From positions 1 through 64,000 of the forward strand of contig NZ_BOLS01000003.1 of NCBI RefSeq assembly GCF_016861785.1: 64,000 bases of DNA. The letters are read 5' to 3'. The notes below the pieces were generated by a model. That model was given only the letters and a program-made list of their open reading frames with translations. It was not told the origin of the DNA and ran no database searches. Shown one piece after another: positions 8,431-17,580 of this stretch; position 1 is the stretch's first letter; every line of letters begins with the position of its first letter. Source of the DNA: Lacticaseibacillus mingshuiensis. GTDB lineage: Bacteria; Bacillota; Bacilli; Lactobacillales; Lactobacillaceae. Position numbers and translations under genes: made by a program.

Positions 8431-8853
8431 TTGCGGTATATGTTTGAATCGGCGCTGACAATTCATGAAATCAAGGCCCTGTATGGTTCGGTGGGCTGGG
8501 ACAAGTATTTGGTCGACGTTGGCGAAACCGCCCGCGGCATCGCCAACTCAACGCTGCTGACGGCGCGCGATGACGAGGGCAAGCTGGTCGGCATGGTGCG
8601 CGGCGTGTCCGACATGCACACAATTGTTTTCATCCAGGACCTGATCGTCTTGCCTGAGTACCAGCACCAGGGCATCGGCGAGCAATTGCTCCAACAATTC
8701 GATGATTATTTCAAGCAGGTCGCCCGCATCGTAGTGGTCTGCGGGGACGAGCCCCTCACCGGTTTTTATCAACGCGCGGGATTTGACCAGGCAGAAAATG
8801 CGCAGGCGACCACGTTCATTCGCCCACGCAAGCTGCTCGAGCCACGGTATTAG
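8431..8853 (+). CDS. GNAT-family N-acetyltransferase
   Basis: A 140-aa GNAT protein. Motif A is visible as DLIVLPEYQHQGIGEQLLQQ (acetyl-CoA pyrophosphate loop Q-x-x-G-I-G), followed by a final strand region with GDEPLTGFYQRAGF. TTG at 8431 is the most likely start because GGAGG lies 8 nt upstream; the earlier GTG overlaps that site and the ATG at 8440 is too far. Such small acetyltransferases modify amines on metabolites, antibiotics or proteins; the substrate cannot be deduced. It is followed at 49 nt by a small hypothetical gene. Confidence 0.8.
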   Translation: MRYMFESALTIHEIKALYGSVGWDKYLVDVGETARGIANSTLLTARDDEGKLVGMVRGVSDMHTIVFIQDLIVLPEYQHQGIGEQLLQQFDDYFKQVARIVVVCGDEPLTGFYQRAGFDQAENAQATTFIRPRKLLEPRY

Positions 8854-8902
8854 ACGCAAACGGCGACTCGCGCAGGCGACTCGCTATTTTTTTGGGGGAA
8901 AA

Positions 8903-9199
8903 ATGATGGCAGAAGAACAAATGGTCAGCCGCATGCAAAAAGCGGAAGGCGCGGATACGATCATGGATCAGGGGTATATCACGGAGCGTGAGGAGCCCGC
9001 GATGATGGACAAAAAATGGTGCAAGCTGTTCGAGGCGCAGATCAACGACGAATTGCGCCTGCGCACCCTTGCCCAGCGCGTGGTGTTGAAGAAGTTCAAC
9101 TATTACATGGGTGAAGGCCGCATCATCTACGACCCGAGCCGCCTGACCGAAGGCGACGCCAAGCAAACGTGCCAGGTTGCATTGGGGTATCACAAGTAA
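8903..9199 (+). CDS. Hypothetical protein, 98 aa
   Basis: Starts MMAEEQMVSRMQKAEGADTI with GGGGG just before the ATG. Soluble, mixed-charge, with conserved-looking DKKWCKLFEAQINDELRLRT and a C-terminal VALGYHK. No domain recognised. It follows the GNAT gene closely and a terminator ends the unit, so the two are probably cotranscribed. Confidence 0.6.
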   Translation: MMAEEQMVSRMQKAEGADTIMDQGYITEREEPAMMDKKWCKLFEAQINDELRLRTLAQRVVLKKFNYYMGEGRIIYDPSRLTEGDAKQTCQVALGYHK

Positions 9200-9233
9200 C
9201 TATAATAGGAAGAAAATTTTGTCTGTAAGATGA

Positions 9234-9270
9234 AAAAAGCTGCCGGGACCCGCGTCCTGACAGCTTTTTG
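9234..9270. terminator. Bidirectional terminator
   Basis: AAAAAAGCTG...CAGCTTTTT with an inner GGGAC..GTCC pairing, between converging genes at 9199 and 9272. Confidence 0.8.
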
Positions 9271-9271
9271 C

Positions 9272-10294
9272 TTATGAGGCGAATGGCCCGGTCAATACGA
9301 TCTTGCCGGCTTGATGGCCTGCCTCACTGCGGGCCGTTGCGTCGCGCAGACTTTCTAGAGTGCGCGTGTCGTAATGGCGGGTGACACTTGCGTTGAGCTT
9401 GCCAGTCCCCGCAAGCTCGGCGATGCGCGTCAGAATTTTTCCCTGGCTGGTTATTTCCCAGGAAAAGTCGCTCTTGGTGAACATGTATTCGAGGTCAAAA
9501 CTGGCAGCCTTGTCCTTCAACAGCGCGACTGGCAACGGGCGGTCAGGGGTGACGATGGTCGCAATGTGGCCAAACGGCGCGACCAATTTGCAGGCAAGCT
9601 CAAAATATGGCGCCGGGGCATACAAAATCGTAACGCCATCGACCTGCTGGATGTTGTTTTCGGCCAGCGCGGTTTCAAGGTTGCTGTGATAATCCAGCGC
9701 AAGCGCGACGCCATGTGCGATCAGCCAGTCATGGTTGACTGGGCTGGCCGTCGCGATCACCGTCAACCCGGCCCAGTTTGCCAATTGCGTCAGAAGCGAC
9801 CCAACGCCGCCTGCCCCGTTGATCACCAGAAGCGTCTTGCCAACGTTGGCGTCTGCTTCGGGGATGAAGCCCATTTTTTCAAACAGCAGCTCCCACGCAG
9901 TCAGGCTGACCAGGGGCAGTGCCGCGGCGTCTGCATCGCTCAGCGCGCTTGGAGCCTTCGCGACCAGTCGGCTGTCGATCAGCTGTTGTTCCTGATAACT
10001 GCCGGCGCGGCGAGTGGTGCCGGCATACAGGACGCGGTCCCCGATGGCAAAATCGAGCACCTCTGCGCCGCGTGCGATCACCGTTCCCACTGCGTCATAG
10101 CCGACGATCTGTGGGGTCGTTGTCGCCGGCGCATTTTGCCGCCGTTTTGTATCGACTGGATTGATCGAAAAACCAGCGACTTGCACCAGTAGGTCATGCG
10201 GCTGTGGCTGTTCATCCGGCACCGTGATGAGTTGCAGGCTTGCCGGATCGCTCAACGGCAGGCCCTGATAAAAGCCAAATGCGTGATGTGACAT
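9272..10294 (-). CDS. Medium-chain (zinc-type) alcohol dehydrogenase-like oxidoreductase
   Basis: A 340-aa MDR-superfamily protein of the quinone-oxidoreductase/ZADH branch. The N-terminal GroES-like domain starts MSHHAFGFYQGLPL and the Rossmann nucleotide loop reads VINGAGGVGSLLTQLANWAG. The catalytic zinc cysteines of classic ADHs are not evident, as expected for NADPH:quinone reductase-like members. It probably reduces quinones or reactive aldehydes/enones with NAD(P)H. Strong ribosome site (AAAGGAGGCGCCTT). Monocistronic. Confidence 0.85.
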   Translation of the reverse strand: MSHHAFGFYQGLPLSDPASLQLITVPDEQPQPHDLLVQVAGFSINPVDTKRRQNAPATTTPQIVGYDAVGTVIARGAEVLDFAIGDRVLYAGTTRRAGSYQEQQLIDSRLVAKAPSALSDADAAALPLVSLTAWELLFEKMGFIPEADANVGKTLLVINGAGGVGSLLTQLANWAGLTVIATASPVNHDWLIAHGVALALDYHSNLETALAENNIQQVDGVTILYAPAPYFELACKLVAPFGHIATIVTPDRPLPVALLKDKAASFDLEYMFTKSDFSWEITSQGKILTRIAELAGTGKLNASVTRHYDTRTLESLRDATARSEAGHQAGKIVLTGPFAS

Positions 10295-10374
10295 AAGGCG
10301 CCTCCTTTGTTTGTATGCCTAGTGTAAATCTTGTGCGCTTTTTGGTAAACTATGGAGAGAAAAGAGGGTCGATC

Positions 10375-10818
10375 ATGGCAGAAAACGAAAAAGTTGAGCC
10401 GGCGCAGGCCGCCGCTCAGGAACCGGTCGAGGCACAACCAAGCAAGTCAACGCGCAGCGATTCTCACGTGAAGCGCAGTGATCACCGCACCGTGATCACC
10501 GTCGTCTTGGTGATTGTGCTGGCCGCATTATTTTCCGGCTACGGCTGGTTCGTGTATCATCCAGATGATCTGTTTGCGATGGCGAGCGTCATTTGCTTTG
10601 GCATCGGGTTAGCAGTTGGACTGTGGCTGTTAGCTTGGCTGGACGGGAACGCTCATTCACGCTTCGGCCGTTTTTGCCTCGACTTTTTCTTCGGGGCTGC
10701 ATTGATCGCCTTCATCTGGATCTTTTTGCTGGGGCTGACCTTCTACTTTGAATTTTTCATGGTCGCGCTGGGCGTCCTCCTGATTCTGAGTGCGCTGTTC
10801 ACACTGCGCAAGATCTAA
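10375..10818 (+). CDS. Hypothetical membrane protein, 147 aa
   Basis: A hydrophilic N-terminal 40 residues (MAENEKVEPAQAAAQEPVEA..., Ala/Glu/Pro-rich) precede four likely membrane helices with Trp/Phe-rich segments (YGWFVYHPDDLFAMASV, CLDFFFGAALIAFIWIFLLG). No domain is recognised. The start ATG follows AAAGAGGG. A short terminator follows. Function unknown. Confidence 0.6.
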   Translation: MAENEKVEPAQAAAQEPVEAQPSKSTRSDSHVKRSDHRTVITVVLVIVLAALFSGYGWFVYHPDDLFAMASVICFGIGLAVGLWLLAWLDGNAHSRFGRFCLDFFFGAALIAFIWIFLLGLTFYFEFFMVALGVLLILSALFTLRKI

Positions 10819-10845
10819 GTAAACACATCAATTTGAAATTATATC

Positions 10846-10880
10846 TGAGAAGCAGCTGCTATTTTTGGGCTGCTTTTTTG
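10846..10880 (+). terminator. Intrinsic terminator
   Basis: AGCAGC...GCTGCT stem followed by six T, about 30 bp after the membrane protein stop. Confidence 0.65.
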
Positions 10881-11194
10881 CCGTCCCGAGGCGGTGTTTT
10901 GCGCCTGGAAAACGTTGATATACCGGTCTTTTCGGTGCGCGCTTGGCGCAAAAAATTTTTTCTTGCGCCTTTTGATTAGGAAGGTTGATAGACCGGCATT
11001 CTTGACCTGAGTCGGCGGACGGCAGAGGCGTATTAGACGGTGCAGTTCGATTCATTATCCGCGTGTGAGGATGAAACGCACCTGTAAATCCGCCTGGGAG
11101 GATAGTGTTGTCGGGTGCACTCGTGAACTCTGGGTCCGTAGATGATGGCTTTTTCTGGCAATAGTAAAAATTGCGGGCCCGTGTTCGATCCTCG

Positions 11195-13070
11195 TCAACT
11201 ACGCCCCGAAGTATCTGGCAGAAAGTAATGTGATGGCGTCACACTGATGTGGCCCGCACGCCCCCAAAATTGGTAGTCCCGGAGATCACGCCATTGAGGA
11301 GACGACAGATCTTCTGGTCCACTGGTCTGCGAATTTTCATGCTCCAGAATATCTGACAGAAAATAATGTGATGGCGTCACACCGATGTGGCCGCCCGGGG
11401 CTCGGTTTCCGTGATCTCTGAGATCGGAAACTTCAATAATCCAGTCCAGAAGAAGCAAGTTGGCAATCTTAGAGATCGGCCATTGCGAAGATGACAGTTA
11501 TTACGGTCCACTGGTCCGCGAATTGCACGCCCAAATAATCTGGCAGAAAGTAATGTGATGGCATCACACCGATGTGACCCGTTGCCCGCGACACTTTGTT
11601 TCCGCAATCTCTGAGATCGGAAACTTCAATAGTCCAGTCCAGAAACAGTAAATTGGCAATCTCAGAGATCGTACGGTGGCCAAGATCACAGATTTCTCGA
11701 TCCACTGGTCCGCGAATACTCACGCCCCAATGTATCAGGTTGAAAGTTTTGTGATGACGTCACACCGATGTGGCCCGTGGCTCGCGGGCTTTGTTCCCGC
11801 AATCTCTGAGATCGGAAATTTCAATAATCCAGCCCAGAAGAAGCAAATTGGTAATCTCAGAGATTACACGGTGGCCAAGATTACAGAAATCGCGGTCCGT
11901 TGGTTCGTGAATAGTCACGTCCCCAGATATCTGACTGAAAATAATGTGATGGCATCACACCAAATGTTGTCCGCACGCCCCGAGCGCCGTGATATCGAAT
12001 CCATTTCCCGAAATCAGAGACTCACAAGCATATCGGTGTTTACTTGAGCACAACTCCCTCACGCGCATTCTATGACATTTTCGCGGCCAATCGACCGACT
12101 TCAATTCGAAATCGACCTTCTAGCGCGAATCTCAGGCTCTTAACCGGCCGTTAGAAACCGCGGTGGATCAACGTTTCTTCGAATCTCAACGGTGTCACTT
12201 GAGACTAGAAAAATCTCCAGTCATAGAAATGCCGTTAATTCAACGTTTTAAAAGTCGAGACTTGATCTCTGATCGACGCTGTTTGACTCACCAAATAAAC
12301 GACGCATTTTGGCAATAAGAGCAGGGCCGCGTTCAAAAGTAATGTGACCGGGTCACACCAGTTTGTGGTATCACACCGCGGCCCCAAGCATCTGGCAGAA
12401 AGTAATGTGATGGCGTCACGCCAATGTGACCCGTTGTCCCGGGGCGCTTTGTTTCCGTGATCTCTGAGATCGGAAACTTCAATAATCCAGTCCAGAAGCA
12501 GTAAATTGGCAATATCAGAGATCGCGTCATTGCGGAGATGACAGTTCTTTCGGTCCACTGGTCCGCGAATAGGCACGCTCCTAAAAATTTGGCAGAAAGT
12601 AATGTGATGGCGTCACACTGATGTGGCCCGTTGCCCGCGGTACTTTGTTTCCGCGATCTCTGAGATCAAAAACTTCAATAATCCAGTCCAGAAACAGTAA
12701 ATTGGCAATCTCAGAGATCGCGCTATTGCGAAGATGACAGTTCTTTCGGTCCACTGGTCCGCGAATAGTCACGCTCTCAAAAATTTGGCAGAAAGTAATG
12801 TGATGGCGTCACACTGATGTGGCCCGTCGCCCGGGGGCTGCTCTGTTTCCGCAATCTCTGAGATCGGTAATTTCAATAATCCAGCCTATAAGAAGCAAAT
12901 TGGCAATCTCAGAGATCGCACGATTGTCCAAGATCACAGGGGTTCCGGTCCACGGGTCCGCAAATTTACCTTTTTTGATTTGAAAAGACAACATACGCGG
13001 TCCACGGGTCCACCAAGGTTCCGCTCCCGGCTGACATCAACTCGGATCGATGTGATGGCGTCACACAACT
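11195..13070. repeat. Family A repeat array, left cluster (units of about 195-252 bp)
   Basis: About ten palindromes of the form TGTGATGGCGTCACA occur at 11229, 11367, 11554, 11750, 11945, 12343, 12406, 12603, 12799 and 13051, mostly 187-199 bp apart. Between them each unit carries GATCTCTGAGATCGGAAA, then about 45 bp later TTGGCAATCTCAGAGATCGC (the two are inverted repeats), and then the direct repeat GGTCCACTGGTCCGCGAAT. The last unit is a longer 252-bp form identical in layout to the right cluster. Minus-strand ORFs here repeat the same peptide, have no ribosome sites and are not called as genes. No transposase is visible. Confidence 0.85.
11990..12330 (+). repeat. Unique segment shared, inverted, with the right cluster
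   Basis: This non-repetitive stretch within the left array (for example CTTCTAGCGCGAATCTCAGG near 12117) is present in diverged form, in opposite orientation, at about 45540-45840. No ORF with a ribosome site is seen in either copy. It may be the body of a decayed element whose ends are the palindromic units. Confidence 0.6.
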
Positions 13071-13092
13071 TTTTGCGGGCAATGGCGGGGCG

Positions 13093-13121
13093 TAAAAAGC
13101 CCTCGTCAGCAGGTGACGAGG
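13093..13121 (-). terminator. Intrinsic terminator of the 13130-14910 operon
   Basis: On the minus strand GCCCTCGTCA/TGACGAGGGC is followed by TTTTTA. Confidence 0.8.
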
Positions 13122-13129
13122 GCACGGTC

Positions 13130-13600
13130 TTATTCGAGATGTTCTACGGTGATTGGGACCTGCTGAGGCAGGCGCGGCTGGAGTTGGGCGATCAATGTCT
13201 GAAGGTCACTGGCAAAACTCAGCCGAACCAAGCGGCGGTCGCCCATCGCAAACAGCGCGATCACAACGGTGCGGCCATTTGCAACGGAAAATGGGGTGAG
13301 GGTGACGGCGGTCATGCGCGACAGCGGAATGACGCGACCAAAGACGCCCACGGAGATCAGGCGTGTCGGGGTCGAGCCGCTGGTGCCGGTCAGGACGGTC
13401 AGGGTGACAAAGGCGGCCACGAAGATCACATACGCGATGTCATCGATGCCACCCGCCAACAGCCAGAGGCCGACGAGTACCGCGATCACGAGCTGGAAGC
13501 CTGAGTAACGGGCGTGGATGTCCATTCGGCTCAGCCAAAATAGGTAGTAGCCGCCCAACGCGAGCAGCCCGATGTCGAAGATCAGATAAAACAGTGTCAT
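13130..13600 (-). CDS. Hypothetical membrane protein, 156 aa
   Basis: Three likely membrane helices in the first 75 residues (MTLFYLIFDIGLLALGGYYL, a segment around 37-55 and VIFVAAFVTLTVLTG), then a soluble C-terminal half with a beta-rich look (VFGRVIPLSRMTAVTLTPFS, RTVVIALFAMGDRRLVRLSF). The ATG overlaps the TGA of the upstream transporter gene by 4 nt (ATGA), so the two are translationally coupled. Family not recognised; a PH-like cytosolic part is possible. Confidence 0.65.
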   Translation of the reverse strand: MTLFYLIFDIGLLALGGYYLFWLSRMDIHARYSGFQLVIAVLVGLWLLAGGIDDIAYVIFVAAFVTLTVLTGTSGSTPTRLISVGVFGRVIPLSRMTAVTLTPFSVANGRTVVIALFAMGDRRLVRLSFASDLQTLIAQLQPRLPQQVPITVEHLE

Positions 13601-14910
13601 TTGTGCTCCTTTTTGGATGCAGACTTAGAAGATGGAATCGGCGCGGACGGCGCGGGTGAGTCGCTTGGTGGGGTGGTGCTGGTCCCGTCACCGGTTCGGC
13701 CAGTCTTGGCGGCGGCGGAATCATGCGGGTGGGGGGCTGCGCCATCGCTTGGCGGCGGCGTTTGATTTTGCCCATCAGCCAGCGCCGGCGTTTCTTCGTA
13801 CAGGCCGGAGACTTGCTGGTACCAGCGGAACATGCGCACGGCGACGATCTTGAGGACGGCGAAACCCGGGATGCCGAGGATGACGCCGACGAGGCCGAAG
13901 AGGTTCCCTGCTGTTAACAATACCACAACGATGGTGATGGGGTGCATCTCAAGCTTGCTGCCCATAACGAGTGGGGAGATGAGCTGGGTCTCGAGGAGCC
14001 ATTCGACGAAGAAAACGGCGATCACTTCGATCAGCATTTGCGGGCTGGTCATCGCGCCGACAATCAGCGCGGGGACCATGGCCAGTGCGGAGCCGAAATA
14101 CGGGATCAAGTTCAGCGGCCCGGCGATCAGGCCAAAGACGAGGCCAAAGCGCAGGCCGATGATGGTGTAGCCGAGCATGAACATGATCATGACGGCAATG
14201 GCCACGGTGATCTGGCCTTGGACGTAGGAGCCGACTTTTTGGTTCATTTCGTGCAGCATTTGGTGCAGGCTGGTCCGCAGTTTGACGGGGAACAGGTTGA
14301 TCACCAGCGGCGGGAATTTCTCGCCGTCTTTTAACATGAAAAACAGGATGATCGGGGCGGTCGCGACGGTGATGACCACGTTGCCAACTGCCCCGACGAC
14401 ACTTTGGATGCCAGACAAGGTGCCGGTGATTAGCGCGCTTTGCTTGGCGGACAGGGCCGCGGTGATCTCTTCGCCGATGTGGTTGAGGTCGCTTTCGGAG
14501 ATCAGGGTCTGTTTTTCATTGAGATCGGTGAGCCAGGCGGTGAAGTTGTTCCACAATTGCGGCCAGTTGGTGACGAGGTTGGTGATCTGTTGTTCGATCG
14601 GCGGCACGAGCTTGGCGATGGCAAAGACTAAGATTGCGAGCACGCCGATGAACACGATCAAGATCGCCCAGACGCGCGGGATCTTCAGGCGCTGGAGCCA
14701 ATTGACCACGGGATTGAGCAGGTAAAAGAGAATCCCGGCGAAAACAAATGGCGGGGCGACGATGCCGAGGAAGGACAGCACCGGCTCAAAGATCCAGGCG
14801 ATCTTGGTGAAGACCCAGATCACCAACAATCCCAGCAGCAGATTGAACGCGGCGACGGCAAATTTACTGTTGATGAAGTGGCGGTAAAACCACGTGCGCT
14901 TGCTTTCCAT
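13597..14910 (-). CDS. AI-2E family transporter (PerM/YdbI-like)
   Basis: A 437-aa integral membrane protein of the AI-2E transporter family: paired N-terminal helices, a soluble segment (about 125-175), and a C-terminal helix block with the family-typical PYFGSALAMVPALIVGAMTS and LEMHPITIVVVLLTAGNLFG. Members have been tied to autoinducer-2 export or to Na+/H+ exchange in different bacteria, so the substrate is uncertain. The last 70 residues are an unusual hydrophilic Pro/Ser/Thr/Lys tail, probably cytoplasmic. GAGGG lies 7 nt before the ATG. Followed, with overlap, by the hypothetical membrane gene. Confidence 0.88.
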   Translation of the reverse strand: MESKRTWFYRHFINSKFAVAAFNLLLGLLVIWVFTKIAWIFEPVLSFLGIVAPPFVFAGILFYLLNPVVNWLQRLKIPRVWAILIVFIGVLAILVFAIAKLVPPIEQQITNLVTNWPQLWNNFTAWLTDLNEKQTLISESDLNHIGEEITAALSAKQSALITGTLSGIQSVVGAVGNVVITVATAPIILFFMLKDGEKFPPLVINLFPVKLRTSLHQMLHEMNQKVGSYVQGQITVAIAVMIMFMLGYTIIGLRFGLVFGLIAGPLNLIPYFGSALAMVPALIVGAMTSPQMLIEVIAVFFVEWLLETQLISPLVMGSKLEMHPITIVVVLLTAGNLFGLVGVILGIPGFAVLKIVAVRMFRWYQQVSGLYEETPALADGQNQTPPPSDGAAPHPHDSAAAKTGRTGDGTSTTPPSDSPAPSAPIPSSKSASKKEHK

Positions 14911-15197
14911 GGCGAGTCCCTCTGTTTCGTTTTAGATAGGTCAATCATACCCAAACCAGCACCAGAAAGCGAATACGGCGCTGGTCTGAACTTTTATCTT
15001 TTGTGTAAAAACGGGAAGCGCTTACGACTTTTTATTGCCCACGCGCGGGCGTTTAATGTAAATTTTAAGTATCTAAACGGTTTACAATGGCTCGAGATCG
15101 GCGTAATGTTATAGCCATGGAAATGGGAACAGCAACTTATTCTTGAGGGGTTCTGTTCACGCGTGGGGTGTGCTGCCCCAAAAAGGAGGCGAGCCAG

Positions 15198-15392
15198 ATG
15201 ACGCTCACAGTTTTGAAATGGATCTTGCGCGGGTTGACCGGCTTGACCGTCGTATTGCTTTGCACAAATTGGGCCGCGATCGGCATTGGGCTGATGGCGA
15301 TCGATATTCTGGTCGTTGTGGCCTATGAGATGAAGAAAACGGCATGCGACCGCCGGCAGATGCACCACCTGCCGGAAGTCCACCGGATGTAG
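15198..15392 (+). CDS. Small membrane protein, 64 aa
   Basis: ATG at 15198 follows AAAAAGGAGGCGAGCCAG. Two hydrophobic helices (about residues 4-22 and 25-43: GLTGLTVVLLCTNW, AAIGIGLMAIDILVVVAYEM) and a basic/His-rich tail (KKTACDRRQMHHLPEVHRM). Not a recognised family. Confidence 0.5.
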   Translation: MTLTVLKWILRGLTGLTVVLLCTNWAAIGIGLMAIDILVVVAYEMKKTACDRRQMHHLPEVHRM

Positions 15393-15428
15393 CGACTACC
15401 AGCAATGGTGGCCGCTTTTTTTGATTTA

Positions 15429-15600
15429 GGGTGCGTAGCGCGGCGTCCAGATCTGGGCAACTAGTTCGGCCGAGGCGCGTATGGCGCACTCAGCCATACG
15501 GGACTTGGTCGACTAGATGTCCCAGACCTGCCGCGCGAAGCCCAACTTGATTCAGGGTGCGCAGGCCCGCGGGATGGCCGGACCGACTACATGTTCCACC
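15429..15600 (+). repeat. Family B hairpin repeat: one full copy and one fragment
   Basis: Full copy 15429-15547, from GGGTGCG to CCCAACT. Its inner stem is GTATGGC/GCCATAC, different from all other copies yet fully paired. A truncated second copy starts at 15555 (GGGTGCGCAGGCCCGCGGGATGG) and fades by about 15600. Confidence 0.8.
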
Positions 15601-15726
15601 CCTGCTCGGCGCTGTCCAAATGTGTCACTTGACGCGCGAATCACTGCCTCTGGTTCGCAAACGGCCCCGATTTTCCAAAAAAACGCATCCATTTCCCGCA
15701 AAATCGCGATTTGTCGCGGGTAATCG

Positions 15727-15755
15727 TTGCAAACGAACGTTCGGGCTGGTATGCT
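15727..15755 (+). promoter_or_regulatory. lexA promoter with overlapping SOS box
   Basis: TTGCAA (-35, 15727-15732), 17-bp spacer, TATGCT (-10, 15750-15755) with an upstream TG extension. The sequence CAAACGAACGTTCG (15730-15743) matches the Gram-positive LexA box CGAAC-N4-GTTCG with one mismatch and overlaps the -35 and spacer, so LexA would repress its own gene. Confidence 0.85.
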
Positions 15756-15788
15756 GATGTTATCATAGAAGAAATCGGGGGGAGTCAT

Positions 15789-16415
15789 ATGCCAATGCAG
15801 CCGAGCCAAAAGCGCTGGGGGGATATCCTACAAGTGATCCACGAGTCGCTCACTGAGCGGCATTATCCGCCGACCGTGCGTGAGATCGGGAAAGCGGTCG
15901 GGCTGAGTTCATCCAGCACCGTCGCCGCTTATCTGGAAAAACTGCTGGCCGAGGGATTGGTCGAAAAAGATCCTGCCAAGCCGCGGACACTTGAATTGAC
16001 CCAGGCCGGGCGCGACTATATCGGCGTGAGCGAACCTGGCATTCCAATCGTCGGGACCGTCGCCGCTGGGGTGCCGATCACCGCGATCGAAAACATTGAG
16101 GACTATTTCCCGGTCCCAGACGACCTGTCGTACAATGCGCAGGATCTGTTCATGTTGCGCGTCCAGGGGAATTCGATGATCAAGATCGGCATTCTCAATG
16201 GCGATCAGATCATTATCAAGAAGCAGTCGGAAGCGGAAAATGGTCAGATCGTCGTCGCCATGACCGAAGACGACGAGGCGACCGTCAAGCGCTTCTACAA
16301 GGAAAGCGGACGCGTGCGCTTGCATCCGGAAAACGACGACATGGCCGATATGTATTTTGATGATGTCACGATCTTGGGTGTGGTCGTCAGCTTGTATCGC
16401 CCGGTGCTCGTTTAA
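15789..16415 (+). CDS. lexA: LexA SOS repressor
   Basis: Repressor of the SOS DNA-damage regulon; RecA-stimulated self-cleavage inactivates it. The 208-aa protein has the N-terminal winged helix (about 1-70, with PPTVREIGKAVGLSSSSTVA), the cleavage site Ala93-Gly94 in GTVAAGVP, catalytic Ser129 in GNSM and Lys167 in EATVKRF. ATG at 15789 follows GGGGGGAGTCAT. The promoter carries its own SOS box. No yneA-like gene is divergent to it; the upstream sequence holds family B repeats instead. Confidence 0.97.
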   Translation: MPMQPSQKRWGDILQVIHESLTERHYPPTVREIGKAVGLSSSSTVAAYLEKLLAEGLVEKDPAKPRTLELTQAGRDYIGVSEPGIPIVGTVAAGVPITAIENIEDYFPVPDDLSYNAQDLFMLRVQGNSMIKIGILNGDQIIIKKQSEAENGQIVVAMTEDDEATVKRFYKESGRVRLHPENDDMADMYFDDVTILGVVVSLYRPVLV

Positions 16416-16433
16416 CTAGTTCAATAGGAAGAA

Positions 16434-16476
16434 AAAAAGGAAGTGGCCCGCAATGGGTCGCTTCCTATTTTTGTTG
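16434..16476 (+). terminator. lexA terminator
   Basis: AGGAAGTGGCCC...GGGTCGCTTCCT hairpin followed by ATTTTTGTT. Confidence 0.85.
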
Positions 16477-16503
16477 GGGGCGGGGCGCCTTGTCACACCC
16501 TAC

Positions 16504-16619
16504 AGTTGGGTTCCGCCGAGCAGAGACGAGGCATCTAAGCCAGTAGCCACTCGAGGCGAAGTGCGCCTCAAGCGTCTACTGGACTTAGCTGCTCGTCTCT
16601 GAACGCTCGGCGTCACACC
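16504..16619 (-). repeat. Family B hairpin repeat, full copy
   Basis: Opposite orientation, AGTTGGG to CACACCC. Outer stem GAGACGAG/CTCGTCTC, middle stem AGTAG/CTACT, inner stem GAGGCG/CGCCTC. A short remnant (TTGTCACACCC) precedes it. Confidence 0.85.
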
Positions 16620-17564
16620 CTACAGTTGTTGCACAAGCACCATTACTACGGGAATCACTGCCATTGCGGCGAGGGTTGTGGTTGTGACGGTGATGGCGGC
16701 TGTGTTGGCGTCGGCGCCGTAGAGTTTGGCGACGACCGGGGCGTTGGTCATGACCGGCATTGCGGATTGCAGGATGAAGACTTGCTTCATCAAAAGCGGC
16801 ATCGGCGTCCAGGCCACTAGCAGAAACATGACCAGCGGGGCGAAAAGAAAGCGGCCGGAAAAGATGCCAAGCATTTCCTTGTCAAAGCGGATATTCGCCA
16901 GCCCGGCTTGATGCATCGCGATGCCGATGAAAAACATGGAGCCGGGGATGGTCAATCCGCCGATGTAATTCAGGTCGGACATCAGAAATTGCGGCAGGCG
17001 AACGCGCGCCAGCACAAGCAGGACCCCCACGATGAATCCCAGAAGCGGTGGCGAGAAAATTTTGCCCAGCACTGTTTTCAAAGAGAGGGACGCATTGTGC
17101 GGGCCGTCTGCCTGAATCAGGTAGACGCCGACGGTCCAGAAGATCGTGGTGTTGGCCATGTAATAGACCAGCACGTATGGCAGGCTCTTGGCGCCAAACA
17201 GCGCGAGGTTCACGGGCAGGCCGATGAAGACGGTGTTCGAGTTGAAAAACATGGACTTGAACAGGCCGCGGCGTCCGACCGGCACGGCCAGGGCGCGGCA
17301 AACGCCAAAGGAGAGGCCAAACAAGATCGCCATGGACAGCACCGGAAAACGCAGATCCGGAAGCAGGCGCATGAGCTGACCCGCTGAGAATTTTTCATCA
17401 ATGGTGACGATCATGTAGGCGGGCAGGGAGACTTGGGTGACGACTTTGGCGATGATGCGGCTGGAGCGGTCGTCGAACCAGCCGCGCGCTGTGAGAAAAT
17501 AGCCGAGTGCGATCAAGATCAGAATCTCGCAGACGCCGAACAAACTGGAGAGAAAAACGGTCAA
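16620..17564 (-). CDS. AEC-family transporter (auxin efflux carrier/malate permease type)
   Basis: A 314-aa, ten-helix secondary carrier of the AEC family, with the internal pattern of two five-helix halves and typical segments such as VFIGLPVNLALFGA and QSAMPVMTNAPVVAKLYGAD. Family members move organic acids (malate, malonate) or related anions in lactic acid bacteria. No ATG is available; TTG at 17564 follows GGAAGTAGG at a workable distance. The flavin reductase gene ends 16 bp upstream on the same strand, suggesting cotranscription. Confidence 0.85.
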   Translation of the reverse strand: MTVFLSSLFGVCEILILIALGYFLTARGWFDDRSSRIIAKVVTQVSLPAYMIVTIDEKFSAGQLMRLLPDLRFPVLSMAILFGLSFGVCRALAVPVGRRGLFKSMFFNSNTVFIGLPVNLALFGAKSLPYVLVYYMANTTIFWTVGVYLIQADGPHNASLSLKTVLGKIFSPPLLGFIVGVLLVLARVRLPQFLMSDLNYIGGLTIPGSMFFIGIAMHQAGLANIRFDKEMLGIFSGRFLFAPLVMFLLVAWTPMPLLMKQVFILQSAMPVMTNAPVVAKLYGADANTAAITVTTTTLAAMAVIPVVMVLVQQL

Positions 17565-17580
17565 AACGGAAACCTACTTC

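Noticed and set aside
11229-11243. TGTGATGGCGTCACA as a CRP/FNR-type regulator site
   Set aside because: The half-sites TGTGA/TCACA fit, but the spacer is 5 bp instead of 6 or 4, and most copies are far from any promoter or gene start.
11195-12994. Several minus-strand ORFs repeating a peptide with DWIIEVSDLRDHGNK and PSHYF
   Set aside because: They follow the family A repeat in more than one frame, have no ribosome sites and end at irregular places, so they reflect the DNA repeat rather than genes.
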